From Serpentinicella alkaliphila (GTDB taxonomy: Bacteria; Bacillota; Clostridia; Peptostreptococcales; Natronincolaceae): DNA of 64,000 bases. The stretch covers positions 573,001 to 637,000 of the forward strand of contig NZ_CP058648.1 of assembly GCF_018141405.1 (NCBI RefSeq), in the 5' to 3' direction. The position numbers were made by a program, and so were the translations under genes. Position 1 is the first letter of the stretch. Each line of letters begins with the position of its first letter. The notes under the pieces are model-generated. The model was not told the origin of the DNA. It did not search any database and saw only the letters and a program-made list of their open reading frames with translations. This document shows, one piece after another, positions 21,184-29,502 of this stretch.

Positions 21184-21296
21184 ACTATGTCTATGCCCTA
21201 CCCTTAACATGTTCTGTTGCTGCTTTTCAGCCCATTTTAGTGTATATACTCTTCCGCATTTATTGCAAAACTTGCTTTTACATGTAAATGGTACTT
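21184..21296. repeat. 113-bp target-site duplication, right copy
   Basis: Second copy of 19034-19146 with no mismatch. It encodes part of the IS91-like transposase, including the zinc-site region. Confidence 0.95.
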
Positions 21297-21546
21297 TCGT
21301 TACACTAAAACAATCCTCACATATATATTCGGCATATCCATTTTTAACATCGCTACAATTTATAGCCTTATTTACTAGATCATCTATATGTTCTCTCATA
21401 ACCTTAGGAACTCTAGACCAGTATGTGTTTTTAAAGTCCTCATATCTATCTACCAATATCTCTTTAACTGTTATCTTTTTTCTATTCATATCTCAATCAT
21501 ACCATATGTTATCCACAGATTTTTAATTTTATAATTTCCTATAGAA

Positions 21547-21586
21547 TAAAAAAATCACCTACAAAAAATATTAATCGTAGGCGATT
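21547..21586 (-). terminator. Intrinsic terminator after glutamate dehydrogenase
   Basis: On the minus strand ATCGCCTACGA pairs with TGTAGGTGAT, followed by seven T, 13 bp past the gene's stop. Confidence 0.8.
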
Positions 21587-21598
21587 TATATATACTTA

Positions 21599-22852
21599 TT
21601 AGTACCAACCTCTTAATTTCATAGCTTCAGCAATCCTCTTAATTGACATCATATACGCTGCAGTTCTCATATCTACACCATGTTCTGATTTTAATTGCCA
21701 AATTTCTTCAAAGGCCTTTACCATAATTTTTTCTTGTTTTTCTTGAACTTCTTCAAAGGACCATGAATATCTCATTAGGTTTTGTACCCATTCGAAATAG
21801 GATACAGTAACTCCACCTGCATTAGCAAGAATATCAGGTACAACTACAATCCCTTTATTATTTAAAATCTGATCAGCTTCAGGCGTTGTTGGTCCATTTG
21901 CACCTTCGCTTATAATTTTCGCATTAATATTATGGGCATTCTTTGAAGTTATTTGATTTTCTAAGGCACAAGGCATTAAAATATCAACATCCATAGTTAA
22001 TACAGCATCCCGTTCAAGTGACTCATGAGCCCCATCATATCCTAATATTTGACCTGTCTTGTTAACAAAGTCTATTAAGCTTTTTACATGGAAACCGCTT
22101 TTATTTATAATACAGGATGATGAATCGGATACAGCAACAACCTTTGCTCCCATTTTACTCATATACAAAGCCGCAAAGCTACCTACATTGCCAAAACCTT
22201 GAACTGCTACTTTGGCACCCTCAATAGGAATGTTTAGTTTTTTGGCTGCATCTCTTGCCATTATAGCAACACCATAACCCGTTGCCTCAGTTCTTCCTAA
22301 TGAACCATAAAAGGACACTGGTTTTCCAGTAAATACCCCTGGTTCAAAACGCCCCGTAGCTTTTTCATATTCATCAACCATCCAAGCCATAATTTGAGGG
22401 TTTGTATTTACATCTGGAGCCGGAATATCTTTTCTCTCCCCTATTACAGGGGCTATCGCCCTTGCATAGCCCCTAGCAAGCCTTTCAAGTTCTCTTTGAG
22501 AAAGCTCCTTCGGGTTAACAGCAATCCCACCTTTACCCCCACCATAAGGAATCCCTACTACTCCGCACTTAAATGTCATCCAAGTTGATAAGGCTTTAAC
22601 CTCATCCATATGAACATCCTGATGAAATCTTAACCCACCCTTAAAGGGCCCTATGGCATCATTGTGTTGGGACCTATAGCCAATAAAAGTCCTTATACTA
22701 CCATCGTCCATTTTGACAGGGATTGCTACTTCTACTACTCTCAATGGGTTTTTTAATATTTCATATACCGCTGGTACAGTACCTAGTTTATCACAAGCTA
22801 CTTTTACTTGTTGTTGAGCTATTTCAAAAGGATTTAAAGTTTTTTCAGACAT
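21599..22852 (-). CDS. Glutamate dehydrogenase, probably NAD-specific
   Basis: 417 residues, hexameric GDH family. The substrate-binding segment is GPFKGGLRFHQDV, the catalytic lysine is in MTFKCGVVGIPYGGGKGGI, and the nucleotide-binding Rossmann motif is VQGFGNVGSFAALY. It deaminates glutamate to 2-oxoglutarate and ammonia, feeding amino-acid fermentation. I choose the ATG at 22852 because GGAGG lies 10 bp upstream; the longer frame from 22867 begins inside that ribosome binding site. It is monocistronic, with a terminator. Confidence 0.95.
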   Translation of the reverse strand: MSEKTLNPFEIAQQQVKVACDKLGTVPAVYEILKNPLRVVEVAIPVKMDDGSIRTFIGYRSQHNDAIGPFKGGLRFHQDVHMDEVKALSTWMTFKCGVVGIPYGGGKGGIAVNPKELSQRELERLARGYARAIAPVIGERKDIPAPDVNTNPQIMAWMVDEYEKATGRFEPGVFTGKPVSFYGSLGRTEATGYGVAIMARDAAKKLNIPIEGAKVAVQGFGNVGSFAALYMSKMGAKVVAVSDSSSCIINKSGFHVKSLIDFVNKTGQILGYDGAHESLERDAVLTMDVDILMPCALENQITSKNAHNINAKIISEGANGPTTPEADQILNNKGIVVVPDILANAGGVTVSYFEWVQNLMRYSWSFEEVQEKQEKIMVKAFEEIWQLKSEHGVDMRTAAYMMSIKRIAEAMKLRGWY

Positions 22853-23046
22853 TTTTAAAACCTCCATTTTAAATATGTATTGTCTAAACTTATTCTTAGC
22901 ATTAAAATGCTATTTTATTTAAATGAAATATGCTCCTTTCTAACTTCAATATACACCCCAATTAAGTACTTGTAAATAACATAGAAAATATTAATGCGTT
23001 TTTTGTAGGCTATAAATTTTTTTGTAATTATGATTGAATTTTTTGA

Positions 23047-23862
23047 CTATAGGTCTACTAAACCTTTTACAAATATATTTACTGCAATTACATTTAGGGA
23101 GGTCATCTCTTCAATTTCCTCCTTTACTCTTTCCTGTACAAGCTCTATTATAGGTCTTATAGGGTTTCCATAGACTATATGTGTATCCATTTCTATTATT
23201 ATACCGACATTAAAGTTTGTTATATAGATGTTTTCAATTTTATAGATGCCAATTATTTTATTAGATGTGTAATGTATAAGCTCCCTAATTACGCGATCAG
23301 AAATAGTGTACTTCCCTAGATAGCTAAATGTAGGCCTTACAACAGAATGTTCATCCATTTCCTGTATTTCATCCTTGCTTAAACGTTTGAAAATTCTTAG
23401 TGGATTCAAGAAGTAACCAGAGAATTGCTTTTTTATCTCGAATGTTGGAACTGGTATAACATGTTTTCCTTCTTTTTTTCTAACTTTACTTGCAATTTTT
23501 ATTTCTTCATTTGTAGAAATATCTGCTATATTTACCTTTTTACTAATTTCACCGAGCTTAAGTGCATCCACAATCATTTCAACCATTTTATTAGAAGTGC
23601 CTATCACTAAAATAGATTCCGGCTTTTCTCTATCTAAGATTGAAATAACCTTATTTCTATGTTCATTATCCAAAAATAAGGCCCTTCTTACTGCAGCTAG
23701 CTTAGTCTTTTCTTTTTTAGCAGATGAACCTCCCAATACTTTGTTTCCACTAATCAAAAGTCCATCATCTATTATATATTCTATTCTTTCTTTATTAGCT
23801 AAAGACATAGCCTGATAACTTTTTCCTGTACCACTTGGTCCAACCAATACAACTACTCTCAT
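23047..23862 (-). CDS. P-loop NTPase fused to an Asp23-like domain, function unknown
   Basis: 271 residues. The start MRVVVLVGPSGTGKSYQA contains a Walker A motif (residues 8-15) followed by DDGLLISGNKVLGG, as in a conserved clostridial family. The last 100 residues (STLGKYTISDRVIRELIHYT-like start, ending VIAVNIFVKGL) resemble the Asp23/DUF322 alkaline shock domain. I know no biochemical function. A nucleotide-dependent envelope-associated role would be a guess. It is transcribed alone, between gdh and the ferredoxins. The N-terminal assignment is firm; the C-terminal one is by pattern. Confidence 0.75.
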   Translation of the reverse strand: MRVVVLVGPSGTGKSYQAMSLANKERIEYIIDDGLLISGNKVLGGSSAKKEKTKLAAVRRALFLDNEHRNKVISILDREKPESILVIGTSNKMVEMIVDALKLGEISKKVNIADISTNEEIKIASKVRKKEGKHVIPVPTFEIKKQFSGYFLNPLRIFKRLSKDEIQEMDEHSVVRPTFSYLGKYTISDRVIRELIHYTSNKIIGIYKIENIYITNFNVGIIIEMDTHIVYGNPIRPIIELVQERVKEEIEEMTSLNVIAVNIFVKGLVDL

Positions 23863-24030
23863 TTAAAACACCCCTATTAATGGTAAATATTATATATATT
23901 GTATCATAATTAGCAATTTAATATATTTTAAACATAAATTTTTAATCTAATGATTATTATCGTTTTATATTGTTATACTAACTAATAAAGTAACAATTTA
24001 CTTTATATCTTTAAGAGGAGGAAGTAATTT

Positions 24031-24201
24031 ATGTCTTATGTAATAAAAGACACTTGCATTAGTTGTGGTGCTTGTGAGCCAGAATGTCCAGTTGATGTTA
24101 TTTCAGCAGGAGATAGTATTTATGTAATCGACGAAGATGGTTGTATCGATTGTGGCGCATGTGCTAATGTATGCCCTGTTGACGCACCTGTTCCGAATTA
24201 G
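24031..24201 (+). CDS. 2x[4Fe-4S] ferredoxin
   Basis: 56 residues. Two clusters are marked by CISCGACEPECPVDV and CIDCGACANVCPVDA, the standard clostridial arrangement with CxxCxxCxxxCP twice. It carries low-potential electrons in fermentation, for example from pyruvate:ferredoxin oxidoreductase or from electron-bifurcating Bcd/Etf. AGAGGAGG lies 8 bp before the ATG. A second, very similar ferredoxin gene faces it from the right. The gene ends in its own terminator. Confidence 0.97.
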   Translation: MSYVIKDTCISCGACEPECPVDVISAGDSIYVIDEDGCIDCGACANVCPVDAPVPN

Positions 24202-24209
24202 TTGAAAAT

Positions 24210-24245
24210 AAATGTTGGATAAATTGTCCAACATTTATTTTTTTG
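24210..24245 (+). terminator. Intrinsic terminator after the plus-strand ferredoxin
   Basis: AAATGTTGGA (24210-24219) pairs with TCCAACATTT (24227-24236), followed by ATTTTTTT. Confidence 0.9.
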
Positions 24246-24267
24246 CTAATGACAATGCAAGTCTTAC

Positions 24268-24313
24268 ACAAAAAAATAAGAAAAGGCATTCATATGAATA
24301 CCTTTTCTTTTAA
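24268..24313 (-). terminator. Intrinsic terminator after the minus-strand ferredoxin
   Basis: On the minus strand AAAAGGTATTCATATGAATG folds back with CCTTTTCTT, and a run of T (complement of AAAAAA at 24270-24275) follows. Confidence 0.75.
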
Positions 24314-24332
24314 TAAAATTAATTGTTTTTAA

Positions 24333-24503
24333 TTACGCTTGGTGAATTGCATCAACTGGACAAACGCTTGCGCAAGCTCCACAGTCAATACATCCGTTCT
24401 CATCAATCACGTAAATTCCGTCTCCTGGAGCGATTACATCTACTGGACACTCAGGTTGACATGCTCCACAGCTAATACAGGCATCTTTAATAACAAAAGC
24501 CAT
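24333..24503 (-). CDS. 2x[4Fe-4S] ferredoxin, paralogue
   Basis: 56 residues with CISCGACQPECPVDV and CIDCGACASVCPVDA. It differs from its convergent neighbour at only about ten positions, so the pair is a local inverted duplication. AGGGGGAA lies upstream of the ATG. Both copies are intact with all eight cluster cysteines. They lie next to the acyl-CoA dehydrogenase and etf genes, whose complex can reduce ferredoxin by electron bifurcation in butyrate formers; the link is inferred. Confidence 0.97.
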   Translation of the reverse strand: MAFVIKDACISCGACQPECPVDVIAPGDGIYVIDENGCIDCGACASVCPVDAIHQA

Positions 24504-24723
24504 TTATATTTCCCCCTTAATTGTTATGTATTAATTACAATAATTATTATAATCTATTTGCAGTTGAAAATCAAATAAATATTTTAAAAAAATATTAAAG
24601 GGCTCAAATCCTTGCCCTTCAATATTTTCCAGTTATAGTATAAAATTCTTATTATTATCAATTGCATTAAAGGTTGTAGAATTCCTTTCTAGACCACACA
24701 AACTTTTTCTTCAAATTTTTTTA

Positions 24724-25863
24724 CTATTTAATCACACTACCTGCTATTACCATTTTTTGTACTTCAGACGTACCCTCATATATTTCTGTTATTTTTGCAT
24801 CTCTCATCATTCTTTCTACCGGATAGTCTGTAGTATATCCATATCCACCGTGTAGTTGAACTGCTTTCGTGGTAACATACATTGCCGTTTCTGCTGCGAA
24901 CAGTTTAGCCATAGCAGCTAATTTACCATATGGTCTACCTTCATTTTTTGCAGAAGCAGCTTGATATACTAAAAGTCTAGCTGCTTCAATTTGAGTTGCC
25001 ATATTAGCAATTTCAAATTGAATAGCTTGGAACTTAGAGATAGGTTTGTTGAACTGTTGTCTCTCTTGTACGTATTTAATTGTTTCATCTAATGCCCCTT
25101 GAGCAATACCTAAGGCCTGTGCCGCAATTCCTATTCTTCCACCATCTAATGAAGTCATAGCGATTTTAAAGCCTTGTCCCTCTTCACCTAATAGATTTTC
25201 TTTTGGTACTTTCATATCCTGAAATACTAATTCTGTAGTACTTGAACCTCTAATTCCCAATTTGTCCTCAATCTTTCCAATTGAGAATCCAGGAAATGAT
25301 TTTTCAATTATAAATGTACTGATTCCTTTTAAACCCTTTGACTTATCTGTCATAGCTGAAATAATAAAAGTTTCAGCCACACCACCATTAGTTATAAATA
25401 TCTTTGAACCATTTATAATATAGTGATTACCCTCTAATCTAGCATTAGTCTGTTGTGAAGCTGCATCAGTACCGGCACTTGGCTCAGTTAACGCAAATGC
25501 ACCTATTTTCCTACCACTTGCCACGTCAGGTAAATACTTATCTATTTGCTCTTTTGTTCCATATGTTAATATTGGCCAACAAACTAAAGAGTTATGAGTT
25601 GATATAATACATCCCGTAGTCCCACATACTCTGGATAACTCTTCTATAGCCATAATATAGCTTAAATCATCAAGGGCTGACCCTTCATATTCCTCAGGCA
25701 TAATTGCACCCATCAAGCCCATTTCAGCTAATTTTTCAACTGTTTCCATTGGAAACCTATGGTTTTTGTCAATTTCAGATGCGATAGGTTTTACTTCTTT
25801 TTGAGCAAAGTCTCTTACCATTTTTCTAATTACTTCTTGTTGATCTGTTAAATTAAAATTCAT
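24724..25863 (-). CDS. Short-chain acyl-CoA dehydrogenase (butyryl-CoA dehydrogenase-like), copy 1
   Basis: 379 residues of the acyl-CoA dehydrogenase fold with FAD. FALTEPSAGTDA and FITNGG are the flavin-contacting segments, and [18 protein letters not shown] near the C-terminus contains the catalytic Glu in YEGTSE. It oxidises or forms a short-chain acyl-CoA with EtfAB as partner. It is highly similar to the gene at 26322-27461. A sigma-54-type element lies about 84 bp upstream of the ATG, and a large palindrome lies about 300 bp upstream. The physiological substrate (butyryl-CoA or a branched acyl-CoA) cannot be told from sequence alone. Confidence 0.94.
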   Translation of the reverse strand: MNFNLTDQQEVIRKMVRDFAQKEVKPIASEIDKNHRFPMETVEKLAEMGLMGAIMPEEYEGSALDDLSYIMAIEELSRVCGTTGCIISTHNSLVCWPILTYGTKEQIDKYLPDVASGRKIGAFALTEPSAGTDAASQQTNARLEGNHYIINGSKIFITNGGVAETFIISAMTDKSKGLKGISTFIIEKSFPGFSIGKIEDKLGIRGSSTTELVFQDMKVPKENLLGEEGQGFKIAMTSLDGGRIGIAAQALGIAQGALDETIKYVQERQQFNKPISKFQAIQFEIANMATQIEAARLLVYQAASAKNEGRPYGKLAAMAKLFAAETAMYVTTKAVQLHGGYGYTTDYPVERMMRDAKITEIYEGTSEVQKMVIAGSVIK

Positions 25864-25946
25864 GTACTTTTCCTCCCCTTATTTATATAGTTATTTAAAA
25901 GTAACCCAGTATATATAATTAGCATTTAAACTAATAAAAATAAGAG

Positions 25947-25963
25947 TTGCAATTTGTATGCCA
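25947..25963 (-). promoter_or_regulatory. Candidate sigma-54 promoter of acyl-CoA dehydrogenase copy 1
   Basis: On the minus strand TTGGCATACAAATTGCA matches the -24/-12 consensus TTGGCAC-N5-TTGCA at all but one position, with 10 bases between GG and GC as required. Confidence 0.6.
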
Positions 25964-26159
25964 ATAATCAATTCATCTAGTCATTTTAAAAATTAGGTAG
26001 TTGACAATACTGAATTTTACACATTTTTAAACATTTTTTACTGCTTTACTAATAAGTAATTCAATTAATATTCAAATCAAATAAGTTGCAAACTTGCACC
26101 CAAACTAGGACAAACTTTATTTCCAGATTATAAAAGCTTAATATTTCAATAAATTATAT

Positions 26160-26201
26160 GCCCGTTGCATTTAAGCAAACGTTTGCAATAATGCAACAGG
26201 C
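26160..26201. repeat. Long nested palindrome between the two acyl-CoA dehydrogenase genes
   Basis: Arms GCCCGTTGCATT and AATGCAACAGGC (one mismatch) enclose the perfect 12-bp palindrome GCAAACGTTTGC. TTGCAAACGTTTGCT also fits the catabolite-repression cre consensus WTGNAANCGNWNNCW. It lies about 200 bp upstream of the sigma-54-type element, the usual place of an activator binding site. A hairpin role in RNA is possible but no T run follows. Confidence 0.6.
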
Positions 26202-26321
26202 TATTTTATAGTAGATATTCATAGAATATCTATCTGTGTTTTACTAATATTCATCATATAAATACCCCTAAATCTTATTACCATAGTTAGACTCTATAGA
26301 GAATCAAATAGGAATAGGACT

Positions 26322-27461
26322 TTACTTAATTACGCTCCCTGCAATAACCATTCTCTGTACTTCCGAAGTACCTTCATATATTTCGGTAATTTTTGCATCT
26401 CTCATCATTCTTTCTACTGGATAATCTGTAGTATAACCATAACCACCGTGAAGTTGAACTGCTTTTGTAGTAACATACATGGCTGTTTCTGCTGCAAAAA
26501 GTTTTGCCATAGCAGCTAGTTTACTGTATGGTCTACCCTCTTGTTTTGCCGTAGCAGCCTGATAAGTAAGAAGTCTTGCTGCTTCGATTTGTGTTGCCAT
26601 ATTTGCAATTTCGAATTGTATTGCCTGAAATGATGCTATTGGTTTATTAAACTGTTGTCTTTCAAGAACATATTCTATAGTTTCATCTAAAGCCCCTTGT
26701 GCAATTCCAAGGGCTTGAGCTGCTATACCAATTCTTCCACCATCTAGAGTTTGCATAGCTATTTTGAACCCGTCACCCTCTTTACCCAGTAGGTTTTCCT
26801 TAGGAATTCTCATATCTTGAAATATTAACTCCGTGGTGGAGGAACCACGAATTCCAAGTTTATCTTCTTTTTTACCAATTGAGAACCCAGGAGTTGTACT
26901 TTCTACTATAAAAGCACTTATTCCCTTTAAACCTTTAGTTTTATCTGTCATTGCAAATACTATATAGGTTTCAGCTTTCCCACCATTAGTAATAAACACC
27001 TTTGAACCATTTATTATATATTCTTCACCATCTAATACCGCTACACTGCGCTGAGACGCCGCATCTGTACCAGCACTTGCCTCCGTTAAGGCAAAGGCCC
27101 CAAGCTTTCTACCCGATGCTAGATCGTGTAAATACTTATCCTTCTGTTCTTTAGTACCAAACTTATATATTGGCCAACAGCATAATGATGTATGGGCCGA
27201 TACTATTACTCCTGTTGTGGCACACACACGAGACAATTCCTCCACGGATATAATATAACTTAAGTCATCCGTCCCAGCTCCACCATATTCCGTAGGAATA
27301 ACCATTCCTAAAAATCCTGTTTCAGCAAGTTTTTGAACAGTTTCTTCTGGAAACCTATGATTTTTGTCCACCTCTGCAGCTAGAGGTTTCACCTCATTTA
27401 ACGAAAAATTTCTAATCAACTCTCGAATTGCTTCTTGCTCCTCAGTTAAATTAAAATTCAT
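26322..27461 (-). CDS. Short-chain acyl-CoA dehydrogenase (butyryl-CoA dehydrogenase-like), copy 2
   Basis: 379 residues, the same length as copy 1 and collinear with it. It has [12 protein letters not shown], the FITNGG segment, and [18 protein letters not shown] with the catalytic Glu. It follows etfA in the order etfB-etfA-acd. A terminator and then a second sigma-54-type element (about 98 bp before the ATG) separate it from etfA, so it may be transcribed independently. The remains of a third family member lie upstream of etfB. Both intact copies probably use the neighbouring EtfAB. Confidence 0.94.
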   Translation of the reverse strand: MNFNLTEEQEAIRELIRNFSLNEVKPLAAEVDKNHRFPEETVQKLAETGFLGMVIPTEYGGAGTDDLSYIISVEELSRVCATTGVIVSAHTSLCCWPIYKFGTKEQKDKYLHDLASGRKLGAFALTEASAGTDAASQRSVAVLDGEEYIINGSKVFITNGGKAETYIVFAMTDKTKGLKGISAFIVESTTPGFSIGKKEDKLGIRGSSTTELIFQDMRIPKENLLGKEGDGFKIAMQTLDGGRIGIAAQALGIAQGALDETIEYVLERQQFNKPIASFQAIQFEIANMATQIEAARLLTYQAATAKQEGRPYSKLAAMAKLFAAETAMYVTTKAVQLHGGYGYTTDYPVERMMRDAKITEIYEGTSEVQRMVIAGSVIK

Positions 27462-27558
27462 AATTTTCCCTCCCTTTAAATTTTAAAAAAATATTTAGAA
27501 TATTTAATACTTAAAACTAATTACTTTTATAATTATTTTTGGTCTTACCAGTTGTTTG

Positions 27559-27574
27559 TGCAAATTTTATGCCA
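27559..27574 (-). promoter_or_regulatory. Candidate sigma-54 promoter of acyl-CoA dehydrogenase copy 2
   Basis: On the minus strand TGGCATAAAATTTGCA has GG and GC 10 bases apart and differs from TGGCAC-N5-TTGCA at one base, the same C-to-T as in the site of copy 1. Confidence 0.6.
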
Positions 27575-27596
27575 TATTTTAGAATTTTGCAAAAAA

Positions 27597-27638
27597 ATAA
27601 AGGTAGATATTCTTAAAAGAATATCTACCTTTTATTTA
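27597..27638 (-). terminator. Intrinsic terminator after etfA
   Basis: AAAGGTAGATATTCTT pairs with AAGAATATCTACCTTT around a short loop, and a T-rich run (TATTTTTTTG) follows on the minus strand. A shorter relative of the same stem, AGATATTC/GAATATCT, follows copy 2 at 26212-26231. Confidence 0.85.
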
Positions 27639-27652
27639 TTAATCTTTAAATC

Positions 27653-28672
27653 TTATAGAAAAATATTTTCTTTGTTATCTAAAGCTGCAATTATTTGAGG
27701 AATTACTTGGTGTAAATCTCCAACTATTCCGTAATCAGCAATTTTAAAGATTGGTGCATCTGGGTTTTTATTGATTGCGATAATATAATCTGATTCTTGC
27801 ATACCAGCTAAATGCTGAATTGCTCCAGAGATACCGCAAGCGATATAGATTTGTGGTCTTACAGTTTTCCCTGTTTGACCTACTTGTCTTTGATATTCAG
27901 CATATCCGATATCTACTGCCGCTCTAGATGCTCCTACTACCCCGTTTAATTTATCTGCAAGTTTTTGAAGTAGTTCGAAGCCTTCTTTACTTCCAACTCC
28001 TCTTCCTCCAGATACGATAAATTCTGCTTCTACTAAATTAACTTTAGCTTTTTTCTCTTTAACAACTTCTACTACAGTTGTTCTGATATCTTCTTTAGCT
28101 AGTTTAACATCTACAGTTACTACTTCACCAGTTCTGCTCTCGTCTTTAGCAGCTTTTTGCATAACTCCTGGTCTTACTGTAGCCATTTGTGGTCTGTGGT
28201 TTGGACAAATGATTGTCGCCATGATATTTCCACCAAATGCTGGTCTTGTTTGAAGTAATTTTTTATCTTCTGCATCTATTTCTAATTTTGTACAGTCTGC
28301 AGTTAATCCTGTTCCTACTTTAGCAGCTACTCTTGGCGCCAAGTCTCTTCCGATATGAGAAGCTCCACATAATACTACTTCTGGCTTATACTCGTTAATC
28401 ATATCTGTGATTACGTTTGCATATCCATCAGTTGTAAATGTTGAAAGTAATGGTGATTGTGCTAAGTATACTTTGTCTGCTCCGAATGCTATTAATTCCT
28501 TAGCTAATCCTTCTACGTTATCTCCTAATAACATCGCGCATAATTCTACTCCGATTTCATTAGCAAGCTTTCTTCCTTCTCCTAATAACTCTATAGCTAC
28601 AGGCATTATTTGGCCTTGTCTTTGCTCAGCAAATACCCATACATTTTTGTATGCTGTTAGATCTTTTGACAT
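27653..28672 (-). CDS. etfA: Electron transfer flavoprotein alpha subunit
   Basis: 339 residues. The N-terminal domain carries [21 protein letters not shown]. The C-terminal FAD domain has the signature [23 protein letters not shown], then [27 protein letters not shown] and the ending [20 protein letters not shown]. With EtfB it accepts electrons from acyl-CoA dehydrogenase or, in the bifurcating form, from NADH. The gene is 21 bp after etfB and preceded by AGGGGAGG. Confidence 0.97.
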   Translation of the reverse strand: MSKDLTAYKNVWVFAEQRQGQIMPVAIELLGEGRKLANEIGVELCAMLLGDNVEGLAKELIAFGADKVYLAQSPLLSTFTTDGYANVITDMINEYKPEVVLCGASHIGRDLAPRVAAKVGTGLTADCTKLEIDAEDKKLLQTRPAFGGNIMATIICPNHRPQMATVRPGVMQKAAKDESRTGEVVTVDVKLAKEDIRTTVVEVVKEKKAKVNLVEAEFIVSGGRGVGSKEGFELLQKLADKLNGVVGASRAAVDIGYAEYQRQVGQTGKTVRPQIYIACGISGAIQHLAGMQESDYIIAINKNPDAPIFKIADYGIVGDLHQVIPQIIAALDNKENIFL

Positions 28673-28693
28673 TTTCTTTAACCTCCCCTTTTC

Positions 28694-29482
28694 CTAGATT
28701 AAGTGCTTACTTTTTAAGTTTGCTACTAATTGTACTGCTACTTCTTGAGGCGTACCTTCTAACATTACACCTTTTCCTTTTACTTCTGGTGTAAAGGATC
28801 TTTTAACTTTTGTTGGGGATCCTTTTAATCCTATTTGATCAAGATCTACTTGAATATCATTCACTGACCATACTTCAATTTCTTTTTCTTGTACTGCAGT
28901 TACGATTCCACCTACTGATGGGTATCTTGGTACGTTTAATTCTTTAATAGCTGTTAATAATGCTGGTTTAGCTATTTTAATCATTTCGTATCCATCTTCT
29001 AATTTTCTTTTCACTAATAATTCTGCACCTTGCTCTTCAAGTGACTCTACATAAGTTACTTGTGGTAAGTTTAATCTTTCTGCGATTTGTGGTCCTACTT
29101 GAGCTGTATCTCCATCGATAGCTTGTCTTCCACAGAAGATTACGTCATACTCACCAATTTTTTTGATTGTTCCTGCTAATGTTTCTGATGTTGCCCATGT
29201 ATCTGCTCCAGCAAACGCTCTATCACTTACTAGGATAGCTCTATCTGCTCCCATTGCTAAACACTCTAAAAGAATTTCTTTTGCTTGAGGTGGTCCCATT
29301 GTTACTACTGTTACATGAGAACCTGGGTTTTTATCCTTTAGAACTAACGCCTCTTCAACAGCATTTCTGTCATCTGGATTTAATATACTTGGTACTCCAT
29401 CACGGATTAATGTACCTGTAACTGGATCGATTCTAATCTCATTTGTATCTGGTACTTGCTTTACACAAACTATAATTTTCAC
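28694..29482 (-). CDS. etfB: Electron transfer flavoprotein beta subunit
   Basis: 262 residues beginning MKIIVCVKQVPDTNEIRIDP, the family start. It contains the AMP/FAD site region VVTMGPPQAKEILLECLAMGADRAILVSDRAFAGADT and the signature FCGRQAIDGDTAQVGP. It forms the dimer with EtfA. The butyryl-CoA dehydrogenase gene that normally precedes etfB in clostridia is present here only as a decayed relic, 20 bp upstream. GGGAGGT is the ribosome binding site. Confidence 0.97.
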   Translation of the reverse strand: MKIIVCVKQVPDTNEIRIDPVTGTLIRDGVPSILNPDDRNAVEEALVLKDKNPGSHVTVVTMGPPQAKEILLECLAMGADRAILVSDRAFAGADTWATSETLAGTIKKIGEYDVIFCGRQAIDGDTAQVGPQIAERLNLPQVTYVESLEEQGAELLVKRKLEDGYEMIKIAKPALLTAIKELNVPRYPSVGGIVTAVQEKEIEVWSVNDIQVDLDQIGLKGSPTKVKRSFTPEVKGKGVMLEGTPQEVAVQLVANLKSKHLI

Positions 29483-29502
29483 TTGTATGACCTCCCTTAT
29501 TA

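Larger units (their letters stand above)
18182..21489 (-). pseudogene. IS91-like (Y2/HUH) transposase split by an IS1634-type insertion
   Basis: The N-terminal piece (21184-21489) has a zinc-binding region with CEDC and CKSKFCNKCG. The C-terminal piece (18182-19033) carries the HUH motif in WNPHIHALV and the double tyrosine YIGRY in AVKYIGRYLARAAI. Removing the inserted element with one copy of its 113-bp flanking repeat rejoins the two pieces in frame to a protein of about 385 residues. Rolling-circle type transposases of this family nick single strands. The ends of the original element cannot be placed. No other lesion is visible, so it was probably active before the insertion. Confidence 0.9.
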
